A stretch of DNA of 43,367 nucleotides from an uncultured Lachnospiraceae bacterium (GCA_902801585.1 CADCIU010000022.1:1-43367), one strand, 5' to 3'. Counted from the stretch's first letter, positions 33,331 to 42,277 are shown. The notes: generated by a model not told the origin, from the letters alone. Numbers and translations are program-made.

Positions 33331-33339
33331 TGGTATAAT
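33331..33339 (+). promoter_or_regulatory. Extended -10 promoter of the Ala/Asp-rich lipoprotein
   Basis: TGGTATAAT (33331-33339) is an extended -10 box with a perfect TATAAT; the -35 is poor. Transcription would start near 33347, immediately before three repeated TCTGTAACC segments in the leader. Confidence 0.6.
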
Positions 33340-33347
33340 GGCACATA

Positions 33348-33390
33348 TCTGTAACCAGCTTTTTCTGTAACCGGAATTTTATCTGTAACC
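33348..33390 (+). repeat. Three direct copies of TCTGTAACC in the lipoprotein leader
   Basis: TCTGTAACC at 33348-33356, 33364-33372 and 33382-33390, with start-to-start spacings of 16 and 18 bases. They lie just after the predicted transcription start, where a repressor or RNA-binding protein could act. Confidence 0.7.
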
Positions 33391-33434
33391 AACTTCTTAT
33401 CCACAACTAAATTCTACAGCAGAAAGGGGAAACT

Positions 33435-34289
33435 ATGAAGCGTTTGATAATATCACTGATCTTGTGTTCAACTCTGATCATCTCTGCAGTCAGCTGCGCA
33501 GGTGCTTCCAAATCAGATCCTGCCGCGTCACCTGAAGCCGCAGCTGAGGATACCGCTGCTGCCGGCGATGGCACTGCTGTCAATGATACGGCCGCTGCCG
33601 ACGCCGGCTCTGCTGCCGACGATGCCGAGAGCACCCGGGATAGCGAAGCTGCTGCGCCCGAGAGCACGAAAACACCCGGCGATACGGCCTCCGATGAGAC
33701 CCCCGCTGCAGCCTCAGAGAGCATGACTGCTCCCGCTGCTTCCGCATCCGGCACCGATGAATATGACGCGGAGTACGCTTTCGTCCATGTCAAATTCGAT
33801 GGGACGAACACGATCGTGATCCCCAACGGTACGGTCAATGATGACACCGTTCTCTACAATGATAAGACACTGGGCGGGCTCTGCGATTATATCGACAGCG
33901 AAGTCCTCGAGGAAGGAAGAACGATCAACCGTGAGTTCCTCTACGGACTGGTGGCTGTCGAGATCATTGATCCCACGCTCTTTCCTTCTTACGAGCCGTT
34001 CAGTATGGCCATGATCTACAGCCTGACTATAGCCAATGAATTTCACGGAATGAATATCAGCCTCACAGACCTGATCCTCGATTCCACTGAGAATACGAAG
34101 CAGTCGTTTGAAGTGGTCGCCGAGGGCAAGGAAGACACATGGATCCTTGATGGCCATGAGAAAAAGTTCTACCTCAATAACGGCAATACCGAGTACACAT
34201 CGACCATGTTCGACGCTGAAACAATGGCAGTGTGGAGCATCGTGCTGGATGAGTATTTCGGTGTCAGCAGCGAAACAAACACCCCTTGA
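33435..34289 (+). CDS. Lipoprotein with Ala/Asp/Thr-rich linker, unknown function
   Basis: A 284-residue lipoprotein: signal peptide and lipobox ISAVSC (Cys21), then a low-complexity linker of Ala, Asp, Glu, Ser and Thr (22-108), then a globular domain (about 110-275) of mixed strands and helices with no motif I recognise. AAAGGGG precedes ATG 33435. The linker would hold the domain away from the membrane across the wall. It is alone on the plus strand between minus-strand genes. Confidence 0.8.
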   Translation: MKRLIISLILCSTLIISAVSCAGASKSDPAASPEAAAEDTAAAGDGTAVNDTAAADAGSAADDAESTRDSEAAAPESTKTPGDTASDETPAAASESMTAPAASASGTDEYDAEYAFVHVKFDGTNTIVIPNGTVNDDTVLYNDKTLGGLCDYIDSEVLEEGRTINREFLYGLVAVEIIDPTLFPSYEPFSMAMIYSLTIANEFHGMNISLTDLILDSTENTKQSFEVVAEGKEDTWILDGHEKKFYLNNGNTEYTSTMFDAETMAVWSIVLDEYFGVSSETNTP

Positions 34290-34297
34290 CCTATGCA

Positions 34298-34337
34298 GCA
34301 GCTGCTTGTTCTGGCTTGCAGCTGCTTGTACCGGCCT
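34298..34337 (+). repeat. Two-copy 20-bp tandem repeat after the lipoprotein stop
   Basis: GCAGCTGCTTGTTCTGGCTT (34298-34317) is followed by GCAGCTGCTTGTACCGGCCT (34318-34337); the first 12 bases are identical. It begins 9 bases after the stop codon. Confidence 0.7.
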
Positions 34338-34462
34338 GCACCCATGCGCGCTCGTCTCTTTAATTGCAAAAATCAGCTTCTGCTGTAAGCACTTACCTTT
34401 TTTGAGATGCCTGTAAGCGCAAAACGCAAAACCGGCAGGATGCAATGAAAACCCCTGAAAGC

Positions 34463-34503
34463 AAGTAAGTGTCAGATCATAGCTCAGTTGATCACACTTA
34501 CTT
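34463..34503. other. Long intergenic hairpin
   Basis: AAGTAAGTGT (34463-34472) and ACACTTACTT (34494-34503) are perfect complements; inside, GATCA pairs with TGATC after a two-base bulge. There is no clear T-run on the plus strand. It may help terminate the lipoprotein mRNA. Confidence 0.6.
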
Positions 34504-34530
34504 CATTCAACTAATCAAGCATCCAAACAT

Positions 34531-34570
34531 AAAAAAAGACTCCTTTGAACCGGATGTTCAAAAGGAGTCA
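34531..34570 (-). terminator. Terminator of the P-loop/CYTH gene
   Basis: On the minus strand the stem GACTCCTTTTGAAC / GTTCAAAGGAGTC (arms about 34557-34570 and 34539-34551) is followed by TTTTTTT. It lies 110 bases past the stop codon, with the tandem array in between. Confidence 0.88.
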
Positions 34571-34623
34571 GTTCTAACGAAAGATATAACCATCACCTGT
34601 TTATTCCATTCCCGCAGATCCCA

Positions 34624-34690
34624 TTCATTCCCGTGAATTCATTCCCGTGAGTTCATTCCCGTAAAATTCATTCCCTTAAACTCATTCCGG
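34624..34690. repeat. Tandem 14-15-bp array spanning the stop codon of the P-loop/CYTH gene
   Basis: Plus-strand units TTCATTCCCGTGAA (34624-34637), TTCATTCCCGTGAG (34638-34651), a 15-bp copy (34652-34666), a second 15-bp copy (34667-34681) and a partial copy (34682-34690). On the minus strand the first unit contains the gene's last codon and TGA stop (GGAATGA), and the following copies repeat GGGAATGA. Confidence 0.85.
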
Positions 34691-35776
34691 CCTTCTCCTG
34701 GCCAGTGAAGAATTCTTGTACTTGAGATCATTTGTCACTTCTCTGATGACTTTGATCTCCCCGGGGAAATCTACAAGGTCATTCTCGTTGTGAAGCTCGA
34801 TCTCCGCGATCGCCTTATTGTTCCAGAAAGGATAGACATCGATCTTAAAATACTGATTGTGGTATGTCAGACAATACCTATCCTTCCGGATCCGGCCCAG
34901 CGTGGTATCTGCATCCATGAGGAGTGCCAGATACTCATCTTTGCTGATCCTTCGCTCGATCTCGATCCTCTTATAGTCTGTGACCTTGCGCTTAATGGTC
35001 TCATAATAGATGTAATTACCGCCATATCCGCGTTGCCGGACTCTTCTCTCCTCGTTGGCATTTACCTTCAGATAAGTCTGGACAATATCCACTTTCTGGC
35101 AGTTGGGAAGAGATTCCAGCCATGCAATATCGGGGTATTCGATGAGATACTTCTTCTCGACTTCATAGGGCCCGGGCTCGCCGAGGAAAGAGGAGATCTC
35201 CGCGAGCAGCCTCTTCATCTTATCCTCAAATCCCGAGGAGTTGTCGATGACCCGCAGGTGAGGATGACCGGTCCAGGCCGCGATGAACTTATCGTCCATT
35301 GCGGCCGCCTCTTCGATCGTCTCGATCCTCGCGGAATTGTTGTCTCTTGTATAGAATTCCTCTGCGCCTTTGGCTGCCGTCACAAGATGAAATACCGCAT
35401 CATAGTTGTCCCTCAGTTCCACCTCATTGGCATGCAGATTTCTGAGAACGCTGTTGAAAGTACTCTCGTCCATATAGACTTTATTGTCGAGTTCTCCCCT
35501 GTCACAGACGATGAGCACTTTTTCTTTTTTCATCGACCGGGCTGCCTGCTCGAAGACTTTCTCCTTCTCCAGCTGCAGCTTCATCTGACAGTTCTGATAG
35601 TCCTCATTGGTCCTGCATGTCCAGGGCGCAACACCGCCGCTGATCAGTTCCGTCGCCGTCTCCGGCACGAACAAGACCGCGTAGTCTTTTTTGATAAACG
35701 CATTCTGGATCCAGCTCATTGCCGTTGTTTTACCGGCACAGGGACCTCCGGTGATCACTATTTTGGTAATTTCCAT
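34682..35776 (-). CDS. P-loop ATPase/kinase fused to a CYTH domain (TTD14-like)
   Basis: The 364-residue protein has an N-terminal AAA_28/NadR-like nucleotide-binding domain: P-loop GGPCAGKT (10-17), VPETATELI (38-46), a Walker-B-like LIVCDRGELD (88-97). The C-terminal CYTH domain (about 203-355) has the ExExK signature in YEVEKKYL (205-209), RVRQRGYG, EIERRI and a late IAEIELH. CYTH domains act on triphosphates or bind polyphosphate-like ligands. The architecture resembles animal TTD14, which binds GTP and lipid. Its substrate here is unknown. It follows the OB-like lipoprotein gene by 27 bases. Only a weak ribosome site (GAAGAG) is seen. Confidence 0.85.
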   Translation of the reverse strand: MEITKIVITGGPCAGKTTAMSWIQNAFIKKDYAVLFVPETATELISGGVAPWTCRTNEDYQNCQMKLQLEKEKVFEQAARSMKKEKVLIVCDRGELDNKVYMDESTFNSVLRNLHANEVELRDNYDAVFHLVTAAKGAEEFYTRDNNSARIETIEEAAAMDDKFIAAWTGHPHLRVIDNSSGFEDKMKRLLAEISSFLGEPGPYEVEKKYLIEYPDIAWLESLPNCQKVDIVQTYLKVNANEERRVRQRGYGGNYIYYETIKRKVTDYKRIEIERRISKDEYLALLMDADTTLGRIRKDRYCLTYHNQYFKIDVYPFWNNKAIAEIELHNENDLVDFPGEIKVIREVTNDLKYKNSSLARRRPE

Positions 35777-35803
35777 ATGAGTTCTATTCGCTCTTCCTGC
35801 ACA

Positions 35804-36658
35804 TTACTGTGCTACGACCGCTGTGATGTGCGGGTTGGGATCGTTATACCAGTAGAGGAAGCCCTCGAGATCGACCACATCACCGATCTTGAGATCTTTG
35901 ACTGCTTTGTAAACATCCGTTTCAGGTCCGCAGAGAGAGGACTCAACTGTAAATGAATATGTCTCGCCGTTCACGGAGACGTTGAAATACAGGTCATCGC
36001 CTTCCTGGCCCGAGCCGTCCCAATTGTACAGGAAAGCGACATCTTCTCCGTCGTCGTTCTGTCCGGCGGCTTCGACAGTCATGCCCTTAAACAGGACTTT
36101 CTTGTTCATCTTCGTCTCGATCTCGTCTGTGCCGAGAAGCGCTGTGACATCCTCTGCCTCAGCGATGTACTCGCCGTCCTCGAACTGCCATGTTTCTGCG
36201 TCGACGATCTCAATCTCTCCGTTAAAGCTTCCTTTGTATCCTTTGATCTTGATCTTTTTACCGATCTCCATCAGCTCATACTCCTTGGGAGTGCAGGGAA
36301 GCGCATAGGCAAAATATGCACCGCCGTTCTCGTCCTGCAGATAAAGGCTTACGCTGGTGTCGTCGCCGTTGGAATACATGGCCTGTTTTCCTTGGATCGC
36401 ACCCATGATGATAACTTCCGTGTCGATCTCCGCCGCCATATACTGCTCATACGAGATCGCATCCTCCGGGATATTCATCTCGGTCTCTGCTGTCTCTTCG
36501 ATCACTTCGGACTCGACAGTGTCTTCTGTCTGCTCCTGTGTATCCGCAGCCTGTTCCTCTTGTGCGGGCGCAGATGAATTAGATGAATTGCCGCCGCCGC
36601 ACGCGACAGCTGTGACCATGAAAACACTTGTGAGCAGGATAGCTAATGCTTTTTTCAT
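35804..36658 (-). CDS. Lipoprotein with two OB-like domains
   Basis: A 284-residue lipoprotein: lipobox VTAVAC (Cys20), an acidic Gln/Glu/Thr linker (about 25-65), then two similar beta-rich segments (about 70-160 and 165-283). Each ends in a strand pattern such as IGKKIKIKGYKGSFNGEIEIVDA and LKIGDVVDLEGFLYWYNDPNPHITAVVA, which resembles tRNA-anticodon/OB-fold domains. A TATAAT box at 36724-36729 and AAAGGGAG lie upstream. The CYTH gene follows. The function is unknown. Confidence 0.78.
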   Translation of the reverse strand: MKKALAILLTSVFMVTAVACGGGNSSNSSAPAQEEQAADTQEQTEDTVESEVIEETAETEMNIPEDAISYEQYMAAEIDTEVIIMGAIQGKQAMYSNGDDTSVSLYLQDENGGAYFAYALPCTPKEYELMEIGKKIKIKGYKGSFNGEIEIVDAETWQFEDGEYIAEAEDVTALLGTDEIETKMNKKVLFKGMTVEAAGQNDDGEDVAFLYNWDGSGQEGDDLYFNVSVNGETYSFTVESSLCGPETDVYKAVKDLKIGDVVDLEGFLYWYNDPNPHITAVVAQ

Positions 36659-36786
36659 AACTTCTCTCCCTTTTTTGTTATTCCGGTTACAGTTTCTTTG
36701 CGGTCCGTCTCCGAACCAATTCTATTATAGCGTAGTTTCCTCAAAAGAAAACCGCAAATCATAACGGACTGGCCCGTGTGATCCCG

Positions 36787-38385
36787 TCAATGCCCGGTTT
36801 TTTTGGTTTTCTCCCTGATGTAATATACAGCGATCAGGATCCACGTGATCCCGAGCACGGCCAGCAGTATCTTGGATGCGGCAGGAAGGGGGCCCAGATC
36901 TTCCGCTCTCATTCCTGCGGCGCCTTGCAGCTGATCCAGCCTGTAAAGAGATGTCACATCTTTGAACAGCTCATCCAGGAATTTGTCATCGACAGTTCCC
37001 TTGCGCCGCACGGACTTCGCCGTACTCTCGATCATCTGCCCTGCCGCATCGCGCAGTGAAGTGGATCCGTTGAACACCGGCGTCACGAACGTGTACCGGA
37101 CATTGTCGATCAGCAGCTTCGCAGCCTCTATTTTGACATTGTAATGGAGCTGGTTGTCCTCTCCTGATCGTTTCAAGTAATCCTGATACGCCTCAGAGGT
37201 CTGTGCCTTCGACGTGACAGGTACATAACCTTCTGTCTGCGAGTAGGCGATCTGCACTTCATTGGTCAGAAGGTACTGCGCGAACAGCCAGGATGCCAGG
37301 ACTACCTGCGGATCCTCTTTGTTGAAAATACAGACCGACGGGCCCTGCGAGATCATCTTGGGGTTCTGCGGATCATACTGCGGGAACATGCGGACCGCTG
37401 TCTCGAATTTTACGAGCGCGTCTTTGCTGATGTCCATCAGCGGAGCGTCACTTCCCATCCAGGTCGCCCCTGCCGTCGAATCGATCGCGAACACGCACTG
37501 CCCTGCATTGAGGAAGTTGGCGGGATATCCCGATATCTTAAATGTGGAAAAGGCTTTGGTCTTGGCATGCTCTCCGACCGTGCGCAGGATCTCCCGGGTC
37601 GTATCGTTGAAGATCAGCACTTCCCCGTTATCCGTGGAATAGCCGGCATCTCTTTCTTTGAGCATCTGGATCATCATGTTGTCCGTGGACTTGTCGATGA
37701 AGGGGATCATGACCTTCTGACCGTTCAGGAGATAATTACCGTCGCTTCCTTTTTCGAGCGCCGCCTCCGACACTTCCCATATGAAGTCCCACGTCAGGAC
37801 ATCCGGCACTTCATATCCCAGTTTCTCCACAAAAGTCTTATTGATATAACAGGCCTCCGTGGATCTCATGAAAGGCAGCGCGTACGTCGAGCCCCCGATC
37901 GAGCACTCCGACAAAAACTGCGGGACGATCTCTTCTTTGGAAGGGCCGTCGAACTTCAGTGAACTTCCGTCAAGGCCGTATTTTTCATCGGCTATCAGCG
38001 CATCGAGCGATACCACGACATTGTCTCCGGTCATGTAGGTCGCGATATGATCCGGATACGTGATACAGACATTCGGCGTGGTATTGGTCGAGATATTTGT
38101 GATGACGTCGTTATAGATCTTGCCGTAGTCCGTATACAGGCGGAGCTTGATATCGATATTGGGATAGAGCTTCTCAAAGTCATCAATGGCTTTTTCATAA
38201 ATCTTGGTCTGCGTCTTATTGGTGTCGTTCTTGGCCCAGAATGAGAGCTCGATCTTCTGGTATTCGTCAAAAACGAGAGGCGGCTGGAACTCTGCCCTGC
38301 CCCGGGATCCGTGACAGCCTGTCAGCGCCGCCAGGACCAGAGCCAGCACTGTCACCAGCGCGACCGCTCTTTTGTATATTTTCAT
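36787..38385 (-). CDS. Carbohydrate ABC transporter binding protein with extra C-terminal helix
   Basis: A 532-residue family-1 extracellular binding protein. Lipobox AALTGC gives the lipid-modified Cys24. The fold is visible from IELSFWAKNDTN, through FEKLYPNIDIKLRLY, NTTPNVCITYPDHIATYM, to YALPFMRSTEACYINKTFVEKLGYEVP. Residues about 506-523 form a C-terminal membrane helix followed by a basic tail, so the protein would be held at both ends; this is unusual for the family. Its ATG overlaps the TGA of the MalG-type permease (ATGA), so it is translated last in the operon. Confidence 0.93.
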   Translation of the reverse strand: MKIYKRAVALVTVLALVLAALTGCHGSRGRAEFQPPLVFDEYQKIELSFWAKNDTNKTQTKIYEKAIDDFEKLYPNIDIKLRLYTDYGKIYNDVITNISTNTTPNVCITYPDHIATYMTGDNVVVSLDALIADEKYGLDGSSLKFDGPSKEEIVPQFLSECSIGGSTYALPFMRSTEACYINKTFVEKLGYEVPDVLTWDFIWEVSEAALEKGSDGNYLLNGQKVMIPFIDKSTDNMMIQMLKERDAGYSTDNGEVLIFNDTTREILRTVGEHAKTKAFSTFKISGYPANFLNAGQCVFAIDSTAGATWMGSDAPLMDISKDALVKFETAVRMFPQYDPQNPKMISQGPSVCIFNKEDPQVVLASWLFAQYLLTNEVQIAYSQTEGYVPVTSKAQTSEAYQDYLKRSGEDNQLHYNVKIEAAKLLIDNVRYTFVTPVFNGSTSLRDAAGQMIESTAKSVRRKGTVDDKFLDELFKDVTSLYRLDQLQGAAGMRAEDLGPLPAASKILLAVLGITWILIAVYYIREKTKKTGH

Positions 38386-39272
38386 CCCTTGGTCCCTCCT
38401 CTCGATACGCCGGCCATGATCTTTTTGTGGAAGATGAGAAAGAGTACGATCAGCGGCACGGAAATGACCACCACTGCCGCCATCATTGCCGGGATATTCT
38501 CACGGCCGAAACCGTTCTCACGAATCTCCTGGATTCCGTTGGAGACCAGGAAATACGCCTCGTCGTCCGTGATCAGACGAGGCCAGACATAGGAATTCCA
38601 GCACTCGATGACCTTGAGGATCGCGATCGTCACCATAGTAGGCTGACAGATCGGGATCATGACTTTCCACAGGTACTTGAAATCCGACGTGCCGTCCACT
38701 TTAGCGGCTTTGTAGAGTTCCTCCGGTATCTGTTCGAAGTTCTCCTTGAGGAGATAGATATAAAACACGGAGGCAACCGACGGCAGGATCAGGCCCATGT
38801 AGGTGTTGCGCAGTCCTGCATTCGTGATCGTCACGAAGTTTGTGATGATGACCAGCTCATTGGGGATCATCATAAGAGACAGAAACAGTGTGAAAACGAG
38901 ATTTTTGCCGGGGAATCTCAGGCGCGCGAATGCATACGCGGACAGGACCGTCACGATCATCATCAGCGCCGTCGTTACCACCGTAAAGATCAGCGTATTC
39001 ACAAAATATCTGCCCAGCGATACTGCTGTAAACGCGTCGCGGTAGTTCTGCAGTGTGGGGGCCAGTGTATAAAGCTTGGGCACATATTCCGCATTATAGG
39101 TGCTGTAGCTCTTGACGGAAGTCAGGATCATCCAGTAAAAGGGGAACAGCACGATGACCGACCAGAATGTCAGAAGGATATATGTGACCGTCTTGCGGAT
39201 CTTTTCGTTCCTTTGCGCTTTTTTCTCGATCTCCGAGAATCCCGCTGCGGAGAAATCTGTATTTTGACTCAT
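38382..39272 (-). CDS. Carbohydrate ABC transporter permease, MalG type
   Basis: A 296-residue permease with six membrane helices. The ABC-interacting EAA loop reads EELYKAAKVDGTSDFKYLWKVMIPICQP near residues 185-212. AGGAGG precedes ATG 39272. It pairs with the MalF-type permease upstream, and its stop overlaps the binding protein start. Confidence 0.95.
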   Translation of the reverse strand: MSQNTDFSAAGFSEIEKKAQRNEKIRKTVTYILLTFWSVIVLFPFYWMILTSVKSYSTYNAEYVPKLYTLAPTLQNYRDAFTAVSLGRYFVNTLIFTVVTTALMMIVTVLSAYAFARLRFPGKNLVFTLFLSLMMIPNELVIITNFVTITNAGLRNTYMGLILPSVASVFYIYLLKENFEQIPEELYKAAKVDGTSDFKYLWKVMIPICQPTMVTIAILKVIECWNSYVWPRLITDDEAYFLVSNGIQEIRENGFGRENIPAMMAAVVVISVPLIVLFLIFHKKIMAGVSRGGTKG

Positions 39273-39284
39273 GCTGACCCCTCC

Positions 39285-40178
39285 TTACGCATAATGAGTA
39301 TTCTTTCTGCTGACCAGCAGATTGATACATGTGATCGTCAGTACAATTGCGAACAGGATGAGCGCTGCTGCCGCCGCAAAGGACGGATAGCCGCCGCTGT
39401 CACCGTAGAGCATGTCATAGACATAGCCTACGATCGTATTCATGCCGGCTGCATTGAGGTTGGTCCCGAAGATCGCAACGACATCGCTGTAAGCCTTGAA
39501 GGCACCGATGAAACCGGTGATCACCAGATAAAAGATCATGGGGGAGATCATCGGCAGCGTGATCCTCGTGAATATGCGCAGCCTCGATGTGCCATCCACT
39601 CTGGCTGCCTTGTAATAGTCGGGATTGACGGAAGCCAGCGCACTCGTGAGTATAAGGATCTTGAACGGAAGGACGACCCAGACCGTGTAAAAGCACATGA
39701 CGAACATCTTGGCCCAGTAAGGACCGTCGATAAAGTCCACGGCGGTGCCGCCCAGCGCTGTGATCAGGAGGTTGACAAAACCGTCCGAGTAAGGCGTCTT
39801 TTTGAACAGGATCATAAAGACCAGTCCGACTGCCAATGTGTTGGTCACATAAGGCAGGAAAAAGACCGTCTGGAAAAAGTCGCGCAGCTTTTCGATCGAA
39901 TTGAGTCCCAGCGAGATCAGCAGTGCGATCGCTGTGGAGAGCGGCACTGTGATAATGACCAGAATAAAGGTATTCTTGAGCGCCTGCAGAAAATACGGGT
40001 CGCGCAGTACATACGCGTAATTGTAGCGCCCTAAGCCAAAATAGGACTGAGAGGCAAAATTGTAGCCTTCCTCCACGGAATAGATCATGACGTCAAACAG
40101 AGGATAGACCATGAAGACGCCGAGAAAGATCATTGCGGGAAGCAGGTACAGCCAGGCTCTGGAATTATTCTTATCCAT
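39285..40178 (-). CDS. Carbohydrate ABC transporter permease, MalF/UgpA type
   Basis: A 297-residue permease with six membrane helices and an EAA loop near residues 190-215 (PDYYKAARVDGTSRLRIFTRITLPMISP). AAGGAGG precedes ATG 40178. It lies 19 bases after the ATPase gene and 12 bases before the MalG-type permease, so the four genes form an operon. The sugar substrate is not evident. Confidence 0.95.
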   Translation of the reverse strand: MDKNNSRAWLYLLPAMIFLGVFMVYPLFDVMIYSVEEGYNFASQSYFGLGRYNYAYVLRDPYFLQALKNTFILVIITVPLSTAIALLISLGLNSIEKLRDFFQTVFFLPYVTNTLAVGLVFMILFKKTPYSDGFVNLLITALGGTAVDFIDGPYWAKMFVMCFYTVWVVLPFKILILTSALASVNPDYYKAARVDGTSRLRIFTRITLPMISPMIFYLVITGFIGAFKAYSDVVAIFGTNLNAAGMNTIVGYVYDMLYGDSGGYPSFAAAAALILFAIVLTITCINLLVSRKNTHYA

Positions 40179-40197
40179 AAACGCTTGCCTCCTTCTT

Positions 40198-41358
40198 TCA
40201 GTGCAGCGGGGAGAATTTGCAGCGGATCCGTTCGCCTCCCGCGTGATCGAACAGATAAGTCCTGCCCGGTTTGATGTCGAAATTCACGGTCTCTCCGCCA
40301 ACATTCGCGATCTCCTCCGTACTGACGATCGTGCGGATCGATCCGTTAACTGCTGACGGATTCGTCGCCACGATACTGGTATCTCTCCCCATCACTTCCA
40401 CGGCTGTCAGACCGCAGCGCAGCGCACCGTTCTCTCCTGGTATAAATCCCTCGGGCCGGACGCCGACGGTGACTTTCCCGTCTCTGAGCGCTTTTCCCGG
40501 CTGCGCGTCCTTGTCGCCTTCTGTCCAGCTGTCATCGCACTCGATTTTCAGGACGGCGTCGCCTCCGATCTTCAGCACGCCGCCGCTCACTTCTCCCTCA
40601 AACACGTTGATCGGAGGTGTACCGAGGAATCTGGCGACGAACAGGTTGATCGGATCCTCATAGACCTGCTGGGGTTTTGCGATCTGCTGCACAACGCCCG
40701 CCTCCATGACGACGATCATATCAGAGATGCTCATCGCTTCTTCCTGGTCGTGCGTGACAAAGACGGTCGTGATCCCCGTCTCCTTCTGGATCCTGCGGAT
40801 CTCCTCTCTTGTCTGGAGCCTCAGACGCGCATCCAGGTTGGAAAGCGGCTCGTCGAGAAGAAGCACTCTCGGCACTTTGACCAGCGCTCTTGCAATGGCC
40901 ACGCGCTGCTGCTGACCTCCGGAGAGCTCGCTCGGCTTTCTCTCCAGCAGCTGATCGATCTGCACGAGTTTCGCAGCTTCCACAGCTTTGGCCTTCATCT
41001 CTTCCTTAGACATCTTGTCTTTCCCCTTGCGGTTTTCCAAAGGAAACATGATGTTCTGAAGGACTGTCAGGTGAGGATACAGGGCATAGCTCTGAAAGAC
41101 CATTCCCACACCTCTGTTCTCCGGAGGAAGCTCCGTGACGTCGTCATCGCCAAAAAAGATCTTTCCGGAAGACGGTTTCTCCAATCCGCAGATCATATTG
41201 AGCGTCGTGCTCTTTCCGCATCCGGACGGTCCCAAAAGACCGATCAGCTTTCCGTCCGGGATCTCGAAATTAAAGTTGTTGACGGCGATCACATCCTCCT
41301 TGATCTTTTTGTTGCGATTGGGATACCGCTTGGTCAGGTTTTGTAATACGATTTTCAA
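40198..41358 (-). CDS. Carbohydrate ABC transporter ATPase, UgpC/MsmX type
   Basis: A 386-residue ATP-binding protein. Walker A GPSGCGKST, Q-loop VFQSYALYPH, signature LSGGQQQR, Walker B VLLLDEPLSNLDA and H-loop VFVTHDQEEA are complete. A C-terminal TOBE-like regulatory domain (about 260-386) is typical of the sugar ABC class. The start is TTG at 41358, with AAGGGGGG upstream; the ATG at 41409 lacks a ribosome site. A TTGACA box lies at 41420-41425 on the minus strand, but its -10 is weak. It is the first gene of the importer operon. Confidence 0.94.
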   Translation of the reverse strand: MKIVLQNLTKRYPNRNKKIKEDVIAVNNFNFEIPDGKLIGLLGPSGCGKSTTLNMICGLEKPSSGKIFFGDDDVTELPPENRGVGMVFQSYALYPHLTVLQNIMFPLENRKGKDKMSKEEMKAKAVEAAKLVQIDQLLERKPSELSGGQQQRVAIARALVKVPRVLLLDEPLSNLDARLRLQTREEIRRIQKETGITTVFVTHDQEEAMSISDMIVVMEAGVVQQIAKPQQVYEDPINLFVARFLGTPPINVFEGEVSGGVLKIGGDAVLKIECDDSWTEGDKDAQPGKALRDGKVTVGVRPEGFIPGENGALRCGLTAVEVMGRDTSIVATNPSAVNGSIRTIVSTEEIANVGGETVNFDIKPGRTYLFDHAGGERIRCKFSPLH

Positions 41359-41454
41359 GTTTGTTCCCCCCTTATTGAACGTATTGTGTGTCTTACGGTT
41401 ATTGTGCACTGTATCGACCTGTCAATCCATGACGAGCCTGGTTATGCGCTTGCA

Positions 41455-42258
41455 TCATTCACGAACATAATAGTGGCGCCCCAGCCACTTCGATAAGCCG
41501 TCCAGCCCTGGATAGACCATGCGCTCCGTGATATTTTGATGATCCAGAAAATCCCGGATCTGCCACCTGAGTTCCTTCGCGATCACAAAGCGCGCCGTTT
41601 TCAAGGTATTGGTATTTAGAAATGCCTCAATATCCTTCATTCCGGAAGGGACGATGGAAAAGAAAGAATACTGGCTGATGATGCGCCTGTCCAAAGACGG
41701 CGGCTCGATCACCAGCATATTGTCTTCCTGCATGTCCTCGTCATACTGCTCCAGAGAATCGCAGGCCTCCTGCAGCATTTCCATCGAAAATACCGTCGTG
41801 CAGTAGCTCCGCATGATCTCCTGATACTTCTGCGGAAGGCGGTCGTGGAGCTCATGCACGTCGATTCGCCACACCACGCTGTCGTGCTCAGCCATCTGAT
41901 CCAGATCTGACTCCGTCATGGCAAAATGGAGCGCCATCAGCGGAGAGAAAGACCAGTCCAAAAGCCGTGTAGGAAATCCGTGGTGCTGTCCCACGATCAT
42001 CTGTTTCCAGACGCTCCCCTCGATCATGGGCTCCTCCAGTACGGCATATTTGGTAAAATTCTGCAGCATCGGCTTTTCCAAATAATTACTGAGCGATTTG
42101 CAGTTTCTGGACAGGCTGGTCGACAGCTTGAATGCGGAATCGCATTCTCCGCGGTAAATATGCAGGTCCCTGTGCCGGTTGAGCTCAGGGCGGAACTTCT
42201 GCTCTGCCATCAGCTCCATCAATTGGCTCATGGTCTCGATCCTTGTTTCATTTATCAT
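41455..42258 (-). CDS. FRG-domain protein
   Basis: A 267-residue soluble protein. The FRG signature is clear: HIYRGE (33-38), GQHHGFPTRLLDWSFSPLMALHFA (90-113), SQYSFFSI near 195-202. The fold is linked in the literature to ADP-ribosyltransferase-like domains, and FRG proteins occur in defence islands and elsewhere. AGGAGAG precedes ATG 42258. The HTH/DUF697-like gene precedes it on the same strand, with the 18-bp tandem repeats in between, so the pair is likely one operon. No phage or restriction genes are adjacent, so a defence role is only a hypothesis. Confidence 0.88.
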   Translation of the reverse strand: MINETRIETMSQLMELMAEQKFRPELNRHRDLHIYRGECDSAFKLSTSLSRNCKSLSNYLEKPMLQNFTKYAVLEEPMIEGSVWKQMIVGQHHGFPTRLLDWSFSPLMALHFAMTESDLDQMAEHDSVVWRIDVHELHDRLPQKYQEIMRSYCTTVFSMEMLQEACDSLEQYDEDMQEDNMLVIEPPSLDRRIISQYSFFSIVPSGMKDIEAFLNTNTLKTARFVIAKELRWQIRDFLDHQNITERMVYPGLDGLSKWLGRHYYVRE

Positions 42259-42277
42259 AACTGCTGCTCTCCTTACT

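Larger units (their letters stand above)
34290..34681. other. Repeat- and hairpin-rich intergenic stretch
   Basis: This 392-bp stretch between two convergent genes has no gene. It holds a 20-bp tandem duplication (34298-34337), a long hairpin (34463-34503), a terminator (34531-34570) and a 14-15-bp tandem array next to the following gene's stop codon (34624-34690). Confidence 0.7.

Noticed and set aside
38241..40034. A 597-codon open frame on the plus strand
   Set aside because: It lies antisense to two well-supported ABC permease genes and the start of the binding protein; it has no ribosome site and reads as Arg/Asp/His-rich antisense translation.
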